Shown here: positions 35,132-44,177 of the stretch, piece by piece
How the letters are laid out: each line of letters starts with the position of its first letter
Numbering within the stretch: the stretch's first letter is position 1
Assembly (NCBI RefSeq): GCF_900163635.1
Contig: NZ_FUID01000028.1
Span: 1 to 57,091, forward strand
Direction: 5' to 3'
DNA length: 57,091 bases
From: Leucobacter sp. 7(1)
Lineage (GTDB): Bacteria; Actinomycetota; Actinomycetes; Actinomycetales; Microbacteriaceae
Translations under genes and position numbers: made by a program
The notes under the pieces: generated by a model
What the model was told of the DNA's origin: nothing
What the model saw: the letters and a program-made list of their open reading frames with translations, nothing else
Databases searched by the model: none

Positions 35132-36280
35132 ATGATTCGGAGAAAGGTACTTCAGAGCGCGGCACTACTCGCCGTAGCTGGACTCGCGCTCGCCGGTTGC
35201 GCCTCTGGGGACGCGCCTGCCGATGGGAGCGCAGCCAACGGGACGGTGGTGCCCGAGGGGCAGGAGCTCGGCAAGGTTGGGGTCGAAGCCGAAATTAGTG
35301 ACATCACAGAGTACTGCGGCACCGAGCCCATCAAGGTGGCGCTCGCAGATGGCTTTGGCGGGAACTCGTGGCGCCTTATCACGAGGGCAATATTTGAGGA
35401 CTGGGCCGCGAACTGCGACAACGTCACCGAGGTGCTCTACACAGACGCTCAGGGTGACACGCAGAAAGCGATTTCTGACATCAACTCACTCGTCGCACAG
35501 GGCGTGAACGTCATTGTCAGCTTTGTTGATGGGGGTGAAGCGCTGCTTCCAACGATCAAGCAGGCGACCGCGCAGGGTGTGAGCTTTGTTCCGTTTGTTG
35601 GGTCGCCAGGGGGCGAGCCTGGTGTAGATTACGTCGACTTCGTGTCGGAGGACATTGGCACATACGGCGAGGGGCTCGCGCGGTGGACCATGGAGAAGAT
35701 GGGGGGTAAGGGGAACGTCGTGATGCTCGGTGGCATCGCTGGGAACTCTTACTCACAGGGCGTATACGAGGGTGCCGTGCGTGCTCTCGAGGATTTTCCT
35801 GACGTCAAGCTGTTGAACGAGGACGGCCCTGTTTCAACGGATTGGGAGCCGGGGAAGACCCAGCAGGTCGTCGCCGGGCTTATCACCGCGCACGGCGACA
35901 TTGACGGTATCATCGCCGACTACGGCGGGGGCTCAGTCGGTGGGATCCGAGCGTTCCAAGCCGCTGGCAAGGACATTCCCGTCTGGAGCGCGAACGACTC
36001 AAATGAGTTTGCGTGCCTGTGGGGGGAGTACGGATCAGCGGACTCCACGTACCAAATCGCCACGATGTCATCCAGGAACTGGGTCGTGAAAGCCGCGCTC
36101 AATAAGGGGCTTGCCGCCCACAACGGGATTGTGAACAACGACCCGTCGACGTTCAGCCTGGAGATCATCGAGGACTCGACGGATCCGAAGATGCAGCCGC
36201 GCTGCGAGCCGAGCTTGCCAGCTGATGCGATTCTCTCGTCGGGGCTGAGCGTTGAGCGCCTCGAAGAGCTCTTCAACTAA
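35132..36280 (+). CDS. Sugar-type ABC transporter substrate-binding lipoprotein
   Basis: A 382-residue periplasmic-binding-protein family 1/4 type lipoprotein. The signal peptide [17 protein letters not shown] ends at the lipobox LAGC (Cys23). The mature protein has the two-lobe pattern of RbsB-like proteins ([43 protein letters not shown]). Its neighbours are RbsA/RbsC-type, but such transporters also carry non-sugar ligands, and the surrounding catabolic genes suggest a cyclic alcohol or polyol-like ligand. ATG at 35132 was chosen for the signal peptide; AGAAGGG lies upstream. Confidence 0.88.
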   Translation: MIRRKVLQSAALLAVAGLALAGCASGDAPADGSAANGTVVPEGQELGKVGVEAEISDITEYCGTEPIKVALADGFGGNSWRLITRAIFEDWAANCDNVTEVLYTDAQGDTQKAISDINSLVAQGVNVIVSFVDGGEALLPTIKQATAQGVSFVPFVGSPGGEPGVDYVDFVSEDIGTYGEGLARWTMEKMGGKGNVVMLGGIAGNSYSQGVYEGAVRALEDFPDVKLLNEDGPVSTDWEPGKTQQVVAGLITAHGDIDGIIADYGGGSVGGIRAFQAAGKDIPVWSANDSNEFACLWGEYGSADSTYQIATMSSRNWVVKAALNKGLAAHNGIVNNDPSTFSLEIIEDSTDPKMQPRCEPSLPADAILSSGLSVERLEELFN

Positions 36281-36313
36281 CGACCCAGTAGGACGCGCGG
36301 TGTTGCGAGCACC

Positions 36314-36344
36314 GGTGCTGGGGGACGCGTTGTACCCCAGCACC
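36314..36344 (+). terminator. Intercistronic hairpin after the binding protein
   Basis: GGTGCTGGGG (36314-36323) and CCCCAGCACC (36335-36344) are exact complements with an 11-base loop and no T-run. Such hairpins after binding-protein genes commonly protect the upstream mRNA or attenuate downstream expression, giving excess binding protein. Confidence 0.6.
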
Positions 36345-36391
36345 CCTCGCGCCGCGTCACAGCGTAGTGACTAGTCAAGGAGAACAGGGAC

Positions 36392-37114
36392 ATGGGTCGA
36401 CTCGACGGCAAGGTTGCCATCGTTACCGGAGCAGGGCGGGGGATCGGGCGCGCAATCGCCGAACGGTTCGCCAGCGAGGGCGCAACGGTGTACGCGACCG
36501 CTCGCGCAGAGAACGAGACGTTTGATGCGTCCGGAATTCACTATCGTCGGCATGACGCGGCTGATGAGTTCGGCTGGCAACGGCTCGTCGCGGAAGTCAT
36601 TGAGGCGTCCGGGAACATCGATGTTCTCGTCAACAACGCCGGGATGATTGAGTATGAGCCAGTTGGCACGCTATCGCTCGATGCCTGGAACCGAGTTATC
36701 GCGGTGAACCAGACGGGCCCATTCCTCGGGATGCGCGAGGTGATCCCGCACATGTCTGAGCGCGGAACCGGGTCAATCATCAACGTGTCTTCAATCTGGG
36801 GCAATGCCGCGGTTAGCGGTGCACACGCGTATCACGCCTCAAAGGGCGCCGTTCGGAATATGTCAAAAAACGCGGCAATTACGTATGCGAGGTCTGGCAT
36901 CCGAGTGAACTCCCTGCACCCAGGATTCATTTGGACACCACTCACCCAGAATCAGGCCGCCGATGTCAACGAGTTCGTGATTGGTCAGACACCCATGGGG
37001 CGTCCTGGCACGCCAGAGGAGATCGCGTCCGGCGCGTTGTTCCTCGCCTGCGACGAGTCGAGCTTCATGACGGGCGGAGAGCTCGTGATCGACGGTGGTT
37101 ACCTTGCCCAGTAG
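36392..37114 (+). CDS. Short-chain dehydrogenase/reductase 2
   Basis: A 240-residue classical SDR. Cofactor motif GAGRGIG at 12-18, NNAG, catalytic Ser in NVSSIWG and YHASK catalytic pair. It is inserted between the transporter binding protein and the fused ATPase/permease, so it probably acts on the imported compound. Its YxxxK context resembles the first SDR (31427-32197), but the two are clearly distinct proteins. AAGGAGAAC precedes the ATG. Confidence 0.87.
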   Translation: MGRLDGKVAIVTGAGRGIGRAIAERFASEGATVYATARAENETFDASGIHYRRHDAADEFGWQRLVAEVIEASGNIDVLVNNAGMIEYEPVGTLSLDAWNRVIAVNQTGPFLGMREVIPHMSERGTGSIINVSSIWGNAAVSGAHAYHASKGAVRNMSKNAAITYARSGIRVNSLHPGFIWTPLTQNQAADVNEFVIGQTPMGRPGTPEEIASGALFLACDESSFMTGGELVIDGGYLAQ

Positions 37115-37162
37115 CAAGCCAGTACCTCTCGGGTCGCCAGCCCAGGCAGGAGAACACACATC

Positions 37163-39697
37163 ATGATTGAAGCTACAAGGCCGAGCTACGCGCCTGCACA
37201 CACCACGGCTTCCGACGCGGTACCGAGCACGCTGCTCGAAATGCGGGGGATCGAGCGTCGCTTCCCCGGTGTGCACGCGCTCAAGAACGTGACGCTCAGC
37301 GTAACCGCAGGCGAAGTGCATGCCCTCGTCGGCGAGAACGGGGCGGGGAAGTCGACGCTCATGGCCGTGGCCTCTGGGGCACTCGCGCCGAACGAGGGGA
37401 TCGTCCTGATCGGAGGCGTGCAGCTCGAGGAAGCCTCTCCGGAGACTGCGCGTGAGCTCGGCTTGGGAATCGTGCGCCAGGACCCCGCGCTTCTCCCCGA
37501 CCTTACGGTCGCGGAGAACATGGCGGTGGGCGTTGGCTACGAGCGCGTCGGCGGCATACGGCGCGCCCCAGAGTGGGCCAGAACGCAGCTCGAGCCATGG
37601 GGCGTGCCCATTGACCCGACAGCCCGCGTTGCTGACATTCCCGTCGAGCAGCGATTCATTGTTGAAATCGCCAAAGCGCTTGCGCTCGCTCCGAAGGTAC
37701 TTATCCTTGATGAGCCAACTGAACATCTGAACGCTGATCTTGTTGAGCGGTTGTTCGGCCGGGTGCGTGAGCTCGCAGCCTCGGGTACGGCCGTTGTGTA
37801 CATTTCCCACAGGATCCCCGAGGTAAAGCGCATTTCGGATCGCCTGACGGTGCTCAGAGATGGGGCGATCCGTGGCACCTTCCCGGCCGATTCGGTGAGC
37901 GAAGACGAAATCGTTGAGCTCGTTATCGGTCGCGCCCTTGAGGCCGTGTTTCCGCCGAAGGGAAGTGTCGTCGGAAGTATCGGGAACTCCGAGCGCCTGA
38001 CTGTCGAGGGGCTGGAGTCCGCTTCCTTCACCGATATCAATCTCACGGTGAAATCTGGCGAGATCGTCGGGATCGCTGGAGTGCAGGGTAACGGACAGGC
38101 CGAACTCATCCGCGCGCTCGCGGGACTCAGTGCTTCCGCGGGAACGGTATCCGTCGCGGGCACACCGGTTCGACGGGGGAGCAACGTGCACGCATCGCGT
38201 GCTGGCATCGCGTATGTCCCTGCTGACCGTCACGGCGAGGGAGTGTTCTTGCCGCTCTCGGTCGGCACGAACATCGTTGCGCAGACTCTTGGGACAGTTT
38301 CGAGTGCCGGGGTAGTGAGCGAATCGCGGAGCGCAAAAGTGGCTAGGGAACAGATCGCGAAGCTGGGGATCAAGACCCCCTCGACGCGAACGCCAGTGAA
38401 GTCGCTGTCGGGCGGGAACCAACAAAAGGTAGTGCTCGCGCGCGCTCTGCTCGCCGGGCCACGGGTGATCCTTGCCGAGGAGCCAACTCAGGGCGTCGAC
38501 GCTGGTGCTCGTGTCGAGATCTACCAGATTCTGCGCGATGCCGCCGACCAGGGGGCAGCTGTGGTTATTCTCTCCTCCGACGGAGTGGAGCTAGAGGGAC
38601 TCTGTGATCGTGTCCTGATCATGTCTCGGGGTCAGATCGTAAAGGAACTCGCAGCAACTGATGTGAGCGAAGAGGGCATCGCGCGCGCCGCTTTGACGGC
38701 TACGACCTCGCGCATTGAGGTAATCGGGAACGGGCGCAAGGGACGGCGTCCACGGCTCACGAAGTGGCTGCGTGGCGATCAATCGCCTGCAGCGGTGCTT
38801 GCGCTGGTGATTGCGGTGCTTGCGATCGCCGTGGGCGCGTCAAATCCCGCCTACTTTTCCGCGTTCAATATCGCGAACCTGCTCTTTCTGGTCGCGCCGC
38901 TCATCCTGGTCGGGTCGGCGCAGCTCGTCACCGTGCTCGGGGGCGGATTCGACCTTTCCGTTGGGCCGCTCATGGGGTTTCTCGTCGTCACCGGCTCTTT
39001 CTGGATCATTGACGGCGGAAACATCTGGTTCGGGCTGGGGCTCGTTCTCATTGGTGCGCTTGGCGTTGGGTTCCTGAATGGCTTCCTCACATCGCGGTTC
39101 ACACTCAGTCCCATTGTGGTAACTCTGGCAACGTATATGGGTCTGCAGGGGGCCTTCCTCGCACTTCGCCCAACACCGGGCGGGCTAATTTCTTCTGCGC
39201 TCACCGACATCGTCACCTTCAAGATCGGGATGGTCCCGGTGGTCTTCATTGTTGCGGTCGCGGTTGCGGGGTTCCTCGAGTGGAGTTTGCGCTGTACCAG
39301 GTGGGGAATTGAGCTTCGGGGCTACGGTTCGCGCGCAGACGCGGCCGAGCGGCTCGGCATTCCCGTGCGGCGAGTGCAGCTGTTCTCTTATGTGCTCTCC
39401 TCGCTGCTTGTACTGCCGGCTGCGCTCATCATGATGGCTCAGGTTGGAATCGGTGACGGCGGGCCAAGCCTCGCGTACACGCTGTCGTCCGTCACTGTCC
39501 TGGTGCTCGCTGGTGCAAGCATTTTCGGCGGCCGCGGATCGTTTATCGGGATCGTGGTTGCCGCGGTGCTCGTGCAGCAGGTGATCAATGCGATGCCGTT
39601 CTTCGGGCTGACGCAGGCCTGGTCATACCTGCTGCCGGGCCTGATCACTGTCGGTGCCGCAATCTTTTATGCGCAGCTGCGCAGGACGAGGAGTTGA
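37163..39697 (+). CDS. Fused double-ATPase/permease of a sugar-type ABC importer
   Basis: An 844-residue fusion. ATPase domain 1 (about 22-250) has Walker A GENGAGKST (57-65) and Walker B LILDEPTEHL; its signature region is degenerate (DIPVEQRFIVEIAKAL), as usual for RbsA. ATPase domain 2 (about 262-500) has the usual degenerate loop VGIAGVQGNGQAEL and an intact signature LSGGNQQKV near residue 413. After a basic linker, an RbsC-like permease with eight or more helices occupies about 535-840. RbsA and RbsC are normally separate proteins; the join reads through without a frameshift. It overlaps or abuts the second permease. Confidence 0.9.
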   Translation: MIEATRPSYAPAHTTASDAVPSTLLEMRGIERRFPGVHALKNVTLSVTAGEVHALVGENGAGKSTLMAVASGALAPNEGIVLIGGVQLEEASPETARELGLGIVRQDPALLPDLTVAENMAVGVGYERVGGIRRAPEWARTQLEPWGVPIDPTARVADIPVEQRFIVEIAKALALAPKVLILDEPTEHLNADLVERLFGRVRELAASGTAVVYISHRIPEVKRISDRLTVLRDGAIRGTFPADSVSEDEIVELVIGRALEAVFPPKGSVVGSIGNSERLTVEGLESASFTDINLTVKSGEIVGIAGVQGNGQAELIRALAGLSASAGTVSVAGTPVRRGSNVHASRAGIAYVPADRHGEGVFLPLSVGTNIVAQTLGTVSSAGVVSESRSAKVAREQIAKLGIKTPSTRTPVKSLSGGNQQKVVLARALLAGPRVILAEEPTQGVDAGARVEIYQILRDAADQGAAVVILSSDGVELEGLCDRVLIMSRGQIVKELAATDVSEEGIARAALTATTSRIEVIGNGRKGRRPRLTKWLRGDQSPAAVLALVIAVLAIAVGASNPAYFSAFNIANLLFLVAPLILVGSAQLVTVLGGGFDLSVGPLMGFLVVTGSFWIIDGGNIWFGLGLVLIGALGVGFLNGFLTSRFTLSPIVVTLATYMGLQGAFLALRPTPGGLISSALTDIVTFKIGMVPVVFIVAVAVAGFLEWSLRCTRWGIELRGYGSRADAAERLGIPVRRVQLFSYVLSSLLVLPAALIMMAQVGIGDGGPSLAYTLSSVTVLVLAGASIFGGRGSFIGIVVAAVLVQQVINAMPFFGLTQAWSYLLPGLITVGAAIFYAQLRRTRS

Positions 39698-39699
39698 CC

Positions 39700-40722
39700 A
39701 TGCACACGAAGACAGGTTCGGACCGTGGCCAGCTGATGACCAGGGCGCTCTCAGGTCGATACTCAGCGATCTGGATCGCAACGTTGGCGCTGTTCGCGGT
39801 GAGTCCGCTCATCGCGCCAGGCAGCCTTGGCCTAGCGCCCCTCTTGAGTATGCTGCCATTTGCGGCGGTGCTGGCCATCGCCGCGGCTGGTCAGACACTC
39901 GTGGTGCAGCAGCGCGGACTAGACCTTTCCGTGCCTGGCATGATCGCGCTCGGAGCTGTCCTCGTGACGAAGCTCCCGCAGTCCTATGGGTGGGATGTGC
40001 TGCCAGCGGTGCTCATGGGTATTGCTGTGCCTCTGGTGTTCGGGCTGATCAGCGGTGCCGTCGTCGTGTTCTTCCGGGTGATGCCGCTGGTTGTGACGCT
40101 CGGGATGAACAGCGTGTTGCTCGGCGTTGTATTTGCGATCTCGAAGGGAACGCCCGCGAGCGCGCCAGCGGTACTGAACCGGATGTCGCTCGACCGCACG
40201 TTGGGAATCCCGAACACGCTCCTGATCGCGCTCGTCGTGCTGGCGATTGCCGGATTCATCGGTGGCCAAACGGTGATCGGACGGAGGCTCACGGCCGTCG
40301 GAGTCAGTGAAGCTGCTGCCCGCGTGGTCGGGGCACCCGTTGGGTCTTACCAGGTGCTCGGGTACGGTGTCGCGGCCGGGCTCTATGGCATCGCGGGTAT
40401 TCTGCTCGCGGCGTATACGAAGACTCCAGCGCTCTTCCTTGGCGACTCGTACCTGCTGCCGACCGTTGCCGCGGTCGTGCTTGGCGGCACCGCGTTGACG
40501 GGTGGGCTGGCGAGCGTCGTGAGCTCCGGGGTTGCTGCACTGTTCCTTACCCAGCTGGGTCAGCTATTCCGGGCCCTTGGCTGGCCAGACTCCTGGCAGC
40601 TCATCGCACAGGCCGCGGTGCTGCTGATCGTGGTGCTCGTGCGAGCGCTCGCCCCAGCCGTAAGCACCGCGCTTCGCGAGCGCAAGGGGAGGCAGGCCGA
40701 TGTGGTGTCCTCTCCCGCGTAG
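39700..40722 (+). CDS. Sugar-type ABC transporter permease (RbsC-like)
   Basis: A 340-residue BPD_transp_2 family permease with about nine to ten hydrophobic segments. The conserved QTLVVQQRGLDLSVPGMIALGA and the VVLGGTALTGGLASVVSSGVAAL segments match RbsC/LsrC-like proteins. It partners with the permease half of the fused protein, so the translocation pore is probably a heterodimer. ATG at 39700 is 6 bases after GAGGAG; a TTG two codons earlier overlaps the previous stop. Confidence 0.87.
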   Translation: MHTKTGSDRGQLMTRALSGRYSAIWIATLALFAVSPLIAPGSLGLAPLLSMLPFAAVLAIAAAGQTLVVQQRGLDLSVPGMIALGAVLVTKLPQSYGWDVLPAVLMGIAVPLVFGLISGAVVVFFRVMPLVVTLGMNSVLLGVVFAISKGTPASAPAVLNRMSLDRTLGIPNTLLIALVVLAIAGFIGGQTVIGRRLTAVGVSEAAARVVGAPVGSYQVLGYGVAAGLYGIAGILLAAYTKTPALFLGDSYLLPTVAAVVLGGTALTGGLASVVSSGVAALFLTQLGQLFRALGWPDSWQLIAQAAVLLIVVLVRALAPAVSTALRERKGRQADVVSSPA

Positions 40723-40768
40723 CCGCCGCCGTACAACAATTCTCCAGCCCCGCCGCCCTGACAGTGGC

Positions 40769-42520
40769 CTAAGAAGACAGCCGGTAGCTCTTCATTTTCC
40801 GGTAGACGGTGGCACGGGATATCCCAAGGATCTCCGCGGCGCGCACGCGGTTCCCGCCAGCTTGGTGCAGCGCTCGTTTGATCGCTTCAGCTTCAGCTTG
40901 CTCGATCAAGCCCGCAGATCGTGGCGTGCGGAAACAGACGGGGAGCTCCTCCGGCTCAACGATGCCGAATCGTTTGCGAGCTACGACGTCGGCGACGACA
41001 GTCTGGAGTTCGCGGAGGTTCCCTGGCCAGGAGTGCCTGCGCATTACGGTGAGCGCGTCCGAGGAAGGGCGGACGTGGGAGCCGGGGAGTTCAGCGTCGG
41101 CAAACCGTTCCCAGAGCGCCGCGATGTCATTCTCGCGGGTGCGGAGCGGGGGCACCGGAATCAGGTGGGCACCAAAGTTGAGGGCGAGAGCCTCTGCGGC
41201 GCCCGGGGACTGCACCGTCGCAGTCAGCGCGATTCGACTCGCCTGTGCGTGCGAAGAGATCAGCGAGCGCACCGTTTCGAGCGTGGTGTTCTCGAGTGCG
41301 TCAATATTTCTGAGGATGACGCGCTGGTGGGTGCTGAGGTGGTGTTCGAGGCGTTCGAACCAACGGTGCATTCCCAGTACGGGGAGCGCTGCGGCCTCGA
41401 AAATGGCGACATTGGGCAGTGGTCGAACCGGGTCGTATGCAACGCCAAGAGCGAGCGACGTCTTCCCGCTGGCAGCCTCGCCGGAAATCAGCAGTGGACG
41501 CGAGCTTGTGCGCGTGCGCGATACGAGCTGCAGCGTCTCGCGCCATCCAGGGGATTTCCCGATAAGGGGCAGGGCCGGTGGGGTAGGTGTGTGCCTCGCA
41601 AACGCGCGAGGCGGGGTATCCGGAGTCACCCGAACCAGGACGGTCCCGGCACCGGGGAACTGCTCGACCAGCAGTTTGATCCGGCCAGCCGAGGTGTCGC
41701 TGTGAGAGTGGCCGCGTGCGTCAGCTGTTGCGGCGGCCTGCTGGATCGCGAGCAGGTCTTCCGGACTGAATCGTGCCGCGGAAGCGTTTTGCACGAGCAG
41801 TCCAGCGGAGTCGAATCCGAGGAGCGGCGATTCGCCCTGACGCGACATCCGGAGAAACTTATCAAGCAACAGCCTGGTTCCTGGTTGTTCGAATGTGAGC
41901 ATATGATGCTCGAGGTTCATGGTCAGCGTTTGGATCAGCGCCTGGAGCAGCTGGGTTTGCTGCTCGGTGTCGCAGGACAGCGTCACCGCTCCAAGCAACT
42001 CCTGGGTGACGGGATGAAAAATCGGCGCACCAGTGCAGATCGCAGCCCGGTAGAGCTCAGAGAAATGCTCATTCGTGACAATCTGAGTGGGGCGGCGAGT
42101 CGCGAGGACTGTGCCGACACCGTTCGTCCCCACCACGCTCTCCGAAAGCACGGAGCCTCGAACAGTACCGACTCTGTCCAGGTGCTTCATGCCGGTGGAG
42201 CCGCCGGCCCAGCGCTCGAGGATGCGACCGTGCGCATCAGCGAGGAGCAAACCAACCCCGGTGCCGTCGAGCGAGCGCGCGAAGCTCGTCATTGGGGTGT
42301 GCAGCACATCGAGCAGCGTGTCGTCCAGTTCTTCCTCCGCCACGACGGGGACGCTCGTGATCCGGTCGGGCATGCCGAGAGCGGATTTAGACCGCACCCA
42401 GCTGTCAACAATGTACTGTCTGGCGGCAACGGCAGCCGATCGCGCCGGCTGTGCGGTGTCGAAGAGTACTGCCTCCTTTGCAAAGTCAATCTGCGCGGGT
42501 CGAGTTCGAGGTGACGTCAT
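40769..42520 (-). CDS. AcoR-like regulator (GAF-AAA-HTH_8) without the sigma-54 contact motif
   Basis: A 583-residue regulator with an N-terminal sensory region including a GAF domain (about 60-210), a second linker region, a degenerate AAA domain (about 315-500) and a C-terminal Fis-type helix-turn-helix (RAAEILGISRATVYRKM, about 560-580). Walker A GEAASGKTS is intact near 344, but Walker B is altered (RVILRNIDALE) and GAFTGA is absent. It cannot act as a sigma-54 activator and probably works as a conventional activator, as in other actinobacterial AcoR/MimR-like proteins. ATG at 42520 follows TGGAGGAACA. It diverges from the aldehyde dehydrogenase operon. Confidence 0.87.
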   Translation of the reverse strand: MTSPRTRPAQIDFAKEAVLFDTAQPARSAAVAARQYIVDSWVRSKSALGMPDRITSVPVVAEEELDDTLLDVLHTPMTSFARSLDGTGVGLLLADAHGRILERWAGGSTGMKHLDRVGTVRGSVLSESVVGTNGVGTVLATRRPTQIVTNEHFSELYRAAICTGAPIFHPVTQELLGAVTLSCDTEQQTQLLQALIQTLTMNLEHHMLTFEQPGTRLLLDKFLRMSRQGESPLLGFDSAGLLVQNASAARFSPEDLLAIQQAAATADARGHSHSDTSAGRIKLLVEQFPGAGTVLVRVTPDTPPRAFARHTPTPPALPLIGKSPGWRETLQLVSRTRTSSRPLLISGEAASGKTSLALGVAYDPVRPLPNVAIFEAAALPVLGMHRWFERLEHHLSTHQRVILRNIDALENTTLETVRSLISSHAQASRIALTATVQSPGAAEALALNFGAHLIPVPPLRTRENDIAALWERFADAELPGSHVRPSSDALTVMRRHSWPGNLRELQTVVADVVARKRFGIVEPEELPVCFRTPRSAGLIEQAEAEAIKRALHQAGGNRVRAAEILGISRATVYRKMKSYRLSS

Positions 42521-42609
42521 TGTTCCTCCAGGCGGGCATGGGTCAGACACAGCCGAGCGCTCAGCGTGACGATCAGCATAGCTCTGGTCAAGGAGCCAGC
42601 ACATCCTAC

Positions 42610-42650
42610 GCATCTCAGACTATCGTAATACGAGATGCTTATATTACGAT
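42610..42650. promoter_or_regulatory. Interlaced inverted repeats between regulator and aldehyde dehydrogenase
   Basis: ATCGTAATA (42622-42630) pairs with TATTACGAT (42642-42650). A second dyad, GCATCTC (42610-42616) with GAGATGC (42632-42638), interleaves with it. These sit about 50 bases before the aldehyde dehydrogenase start and 90 from the divergent regulator start, so they are the likely binding site of the AcoR-like protein. Confidence 0.6.
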
Positions 42651-42698
42651 TAGCTTTCATTGGGCACGACTCACGTCCCGAATCCACAAGGAGAACCC

Positions 42699-44177
42699 AT
42701 GACCACGCGTAGCGCAGCTCCCCGAGGAAGCGCCATCCCGCTCGACCTGTTGATAGCAGGGGAATGGGTGACCACACCAGACAGTTTTCCCGTGGTGAAT
42801 CCCGCGTCGGGTGCCACTATCGCGGCTCCGACGAGTGGGGGAGTCGAGCATGCGCTGCGCGCCCTCTCCGCCGCGCATGCGGCGCAAGAGAGCTGGGCGA
42901 ACTGGCCGCCCCGGGCCCGGGCGGATCTCATGCATCGGGCCCACCGGCTCCTGCTGGACCGGGAGGAGTTGATCGTCGAGACGATGACTTTGGAGAGTGG
43001 GAAGCCGCTCAGCGAGTCGCGAGGCGAGTTTGCCCTCTCCGCGGCGTTCTTCCTGTGGTTTGCCGAGCAGGTTGCGCACTTGAGAGGCAGTTATGCCGAG
43101 GGATCAAATGGTGGCTACCGCGTGATCGTTGGGCATCGCCCAGTTGGGCCGAGCTATCTCGTGACCCCGTGGAATTTTCCGCTGCTCATGAGCGCACGGA
43201 AGGCCGGGGCGGCGCTCGGTGCCGGATGCACCGTGGTGATGAAGACCGCGCGGGACACCCCCCTCACGCAGGCACTCTTTGCCCAGGTCTTACACGACGC
43301 TGGTTTCCCTGCTGGTGTCGTGAACCTTATCCACACACGGGAGACCAGCGAGGTCTCCGGTGCAATTATGGCCGATGCACGGCTGCGCAAAGTGAGTTTT
43401 ACTGGGTCGACAGAGGTGGGGGCGCTGCTGCTCTCTCAGGCAGCGCCTGGCGTCGTAAACTCGGCCATGGAGCTCGGTGGCGATGGACCTTTTATTGTTC
43501 TCGAAGACGCCGACGTCGACCTTGCGGTGCGCGAAGCAATCCTGTGCAAGTTTCGTAACGCCGGTCAGGCCTGCGTTGCGGCGAACCGCATCATTCTGCA
43601 CCGTGAGATCGCCGAAGAGTTCACGCAGAAGTTTGTCGCAGCGGCGGCGGCGCTCAATGTCGGGGACGGGTTCGACCCAGGGTCAGAGGTGGGCCCTCTC
43701 ATCTCGGCGCGACAGCGCAACAGGGTTGTGGCGTTACTCGAGCGTTTCACGCAGGTCGGCGGCCGCGTGCTGCTGGGTGGCGCGCCCGTTGCTGGCGACG
43801 GCTTCTTCTTTGAGCCGACCATCGTTGAGTTCCACGAAGAGCGGCACAAGTTCAGTAACGAGGAACTGTTCGCGCCGGTCGCCGCGCTATATACCGTTGA
43901 CTCCGCTGCTGCAGCGCTGCGCCTGGCGAACGACACCCCGTACGGGCTCGCAGCGTATCTCTTTACCAGCAACATCTCACGAGCGATCACACTCGGCGAG
44001 CGCTTGGAGTTCGGGATGGTTGGCCTCAATCGCGGAATCATGGCCGATCCAGCCGCGCCGTTCGGTGGTACGAAAACCTCGGGCCTGGGGCGGGAAGCGG
44101 GGCAGGGCGGGATTTACGAGTTCCTTGAACCGCACTACATGGCACTGAATATCGACACCGAAGGAGCTCTCGCATGA
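42699..44177 (+). CDS. NAD(P)-dependent aldehyde dehydrogenase (semialdehyde type)
   Basis: A 492-residue ALDH superfamily enzyme, closest in look to succinate-semialdehyde dehydrogenases. Catalytic residues are visible: Cys292 in NAGQACVAANR, Glu258 in MELGGDGPFIV and Asn159 in PWNFP. The FTGSTEVG cofactor loop begins at 234. It is followed by an iron alcohol dehydrogenase with ATGA overlap, so the pair probably oxidises an omega-hydroxy acid to a dicarboxylate (semialdehyde intermediate). ATG at 42699 follows AAGGAGAACCC. Confidence 0.9.
   Translation: MTTRSAAPRGSAIPLDLLIAGEWVTTPDSFPVVNPASGATIAAPTSGGVEHALRALSAAHAAQESWANWPPRARADLMHRAHRLLLDREELIVETMTLESGKPLSESRGEFALSAAFFLWFAEQVAHLRGSYAEGSNGGYRVIVGHRPVGPSYLVTPWNFPLLMSARKAGAALGAGCTVVMKTARDTPLTQALFAQVLHDAGFPAGVVNLIHTRETSEVSGAIMADARLRKVSFTGSTEVGALLLSQAAPGVVNSAMELGGDGPFIVLEDADVDLAVREAILCKFRNAGQACVAANRIILHREIAEEFTQKFVAAAAALNVGDGFDPGSEVGPLISARQRNRVVALLERFTQVGGRVLLGGAPVAGDGFFFEPTIVEFHEERHKFSNEELFAPVAALYTVDSAAAALRLANDTPYGLAAYLFTSNISRAITLGERLEFGMVGLNRGIMADPAAPFGGTKTSGLGREAGQGGIYEFLEPHYMALNIDTEGALA

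Noticed and set aside
36863..38425. 520-codon minus-strand frame
   Set aside because: It crosses the end of an SDR gene and the start of the fused ABC protein on the opposite strand; no recognisable domain.
40769..42520. Sigma-54-dependent activator
   Set aside because: GAFTGA is missing and Walker B is altered, so sigma-54 activation is not possible by sequence.
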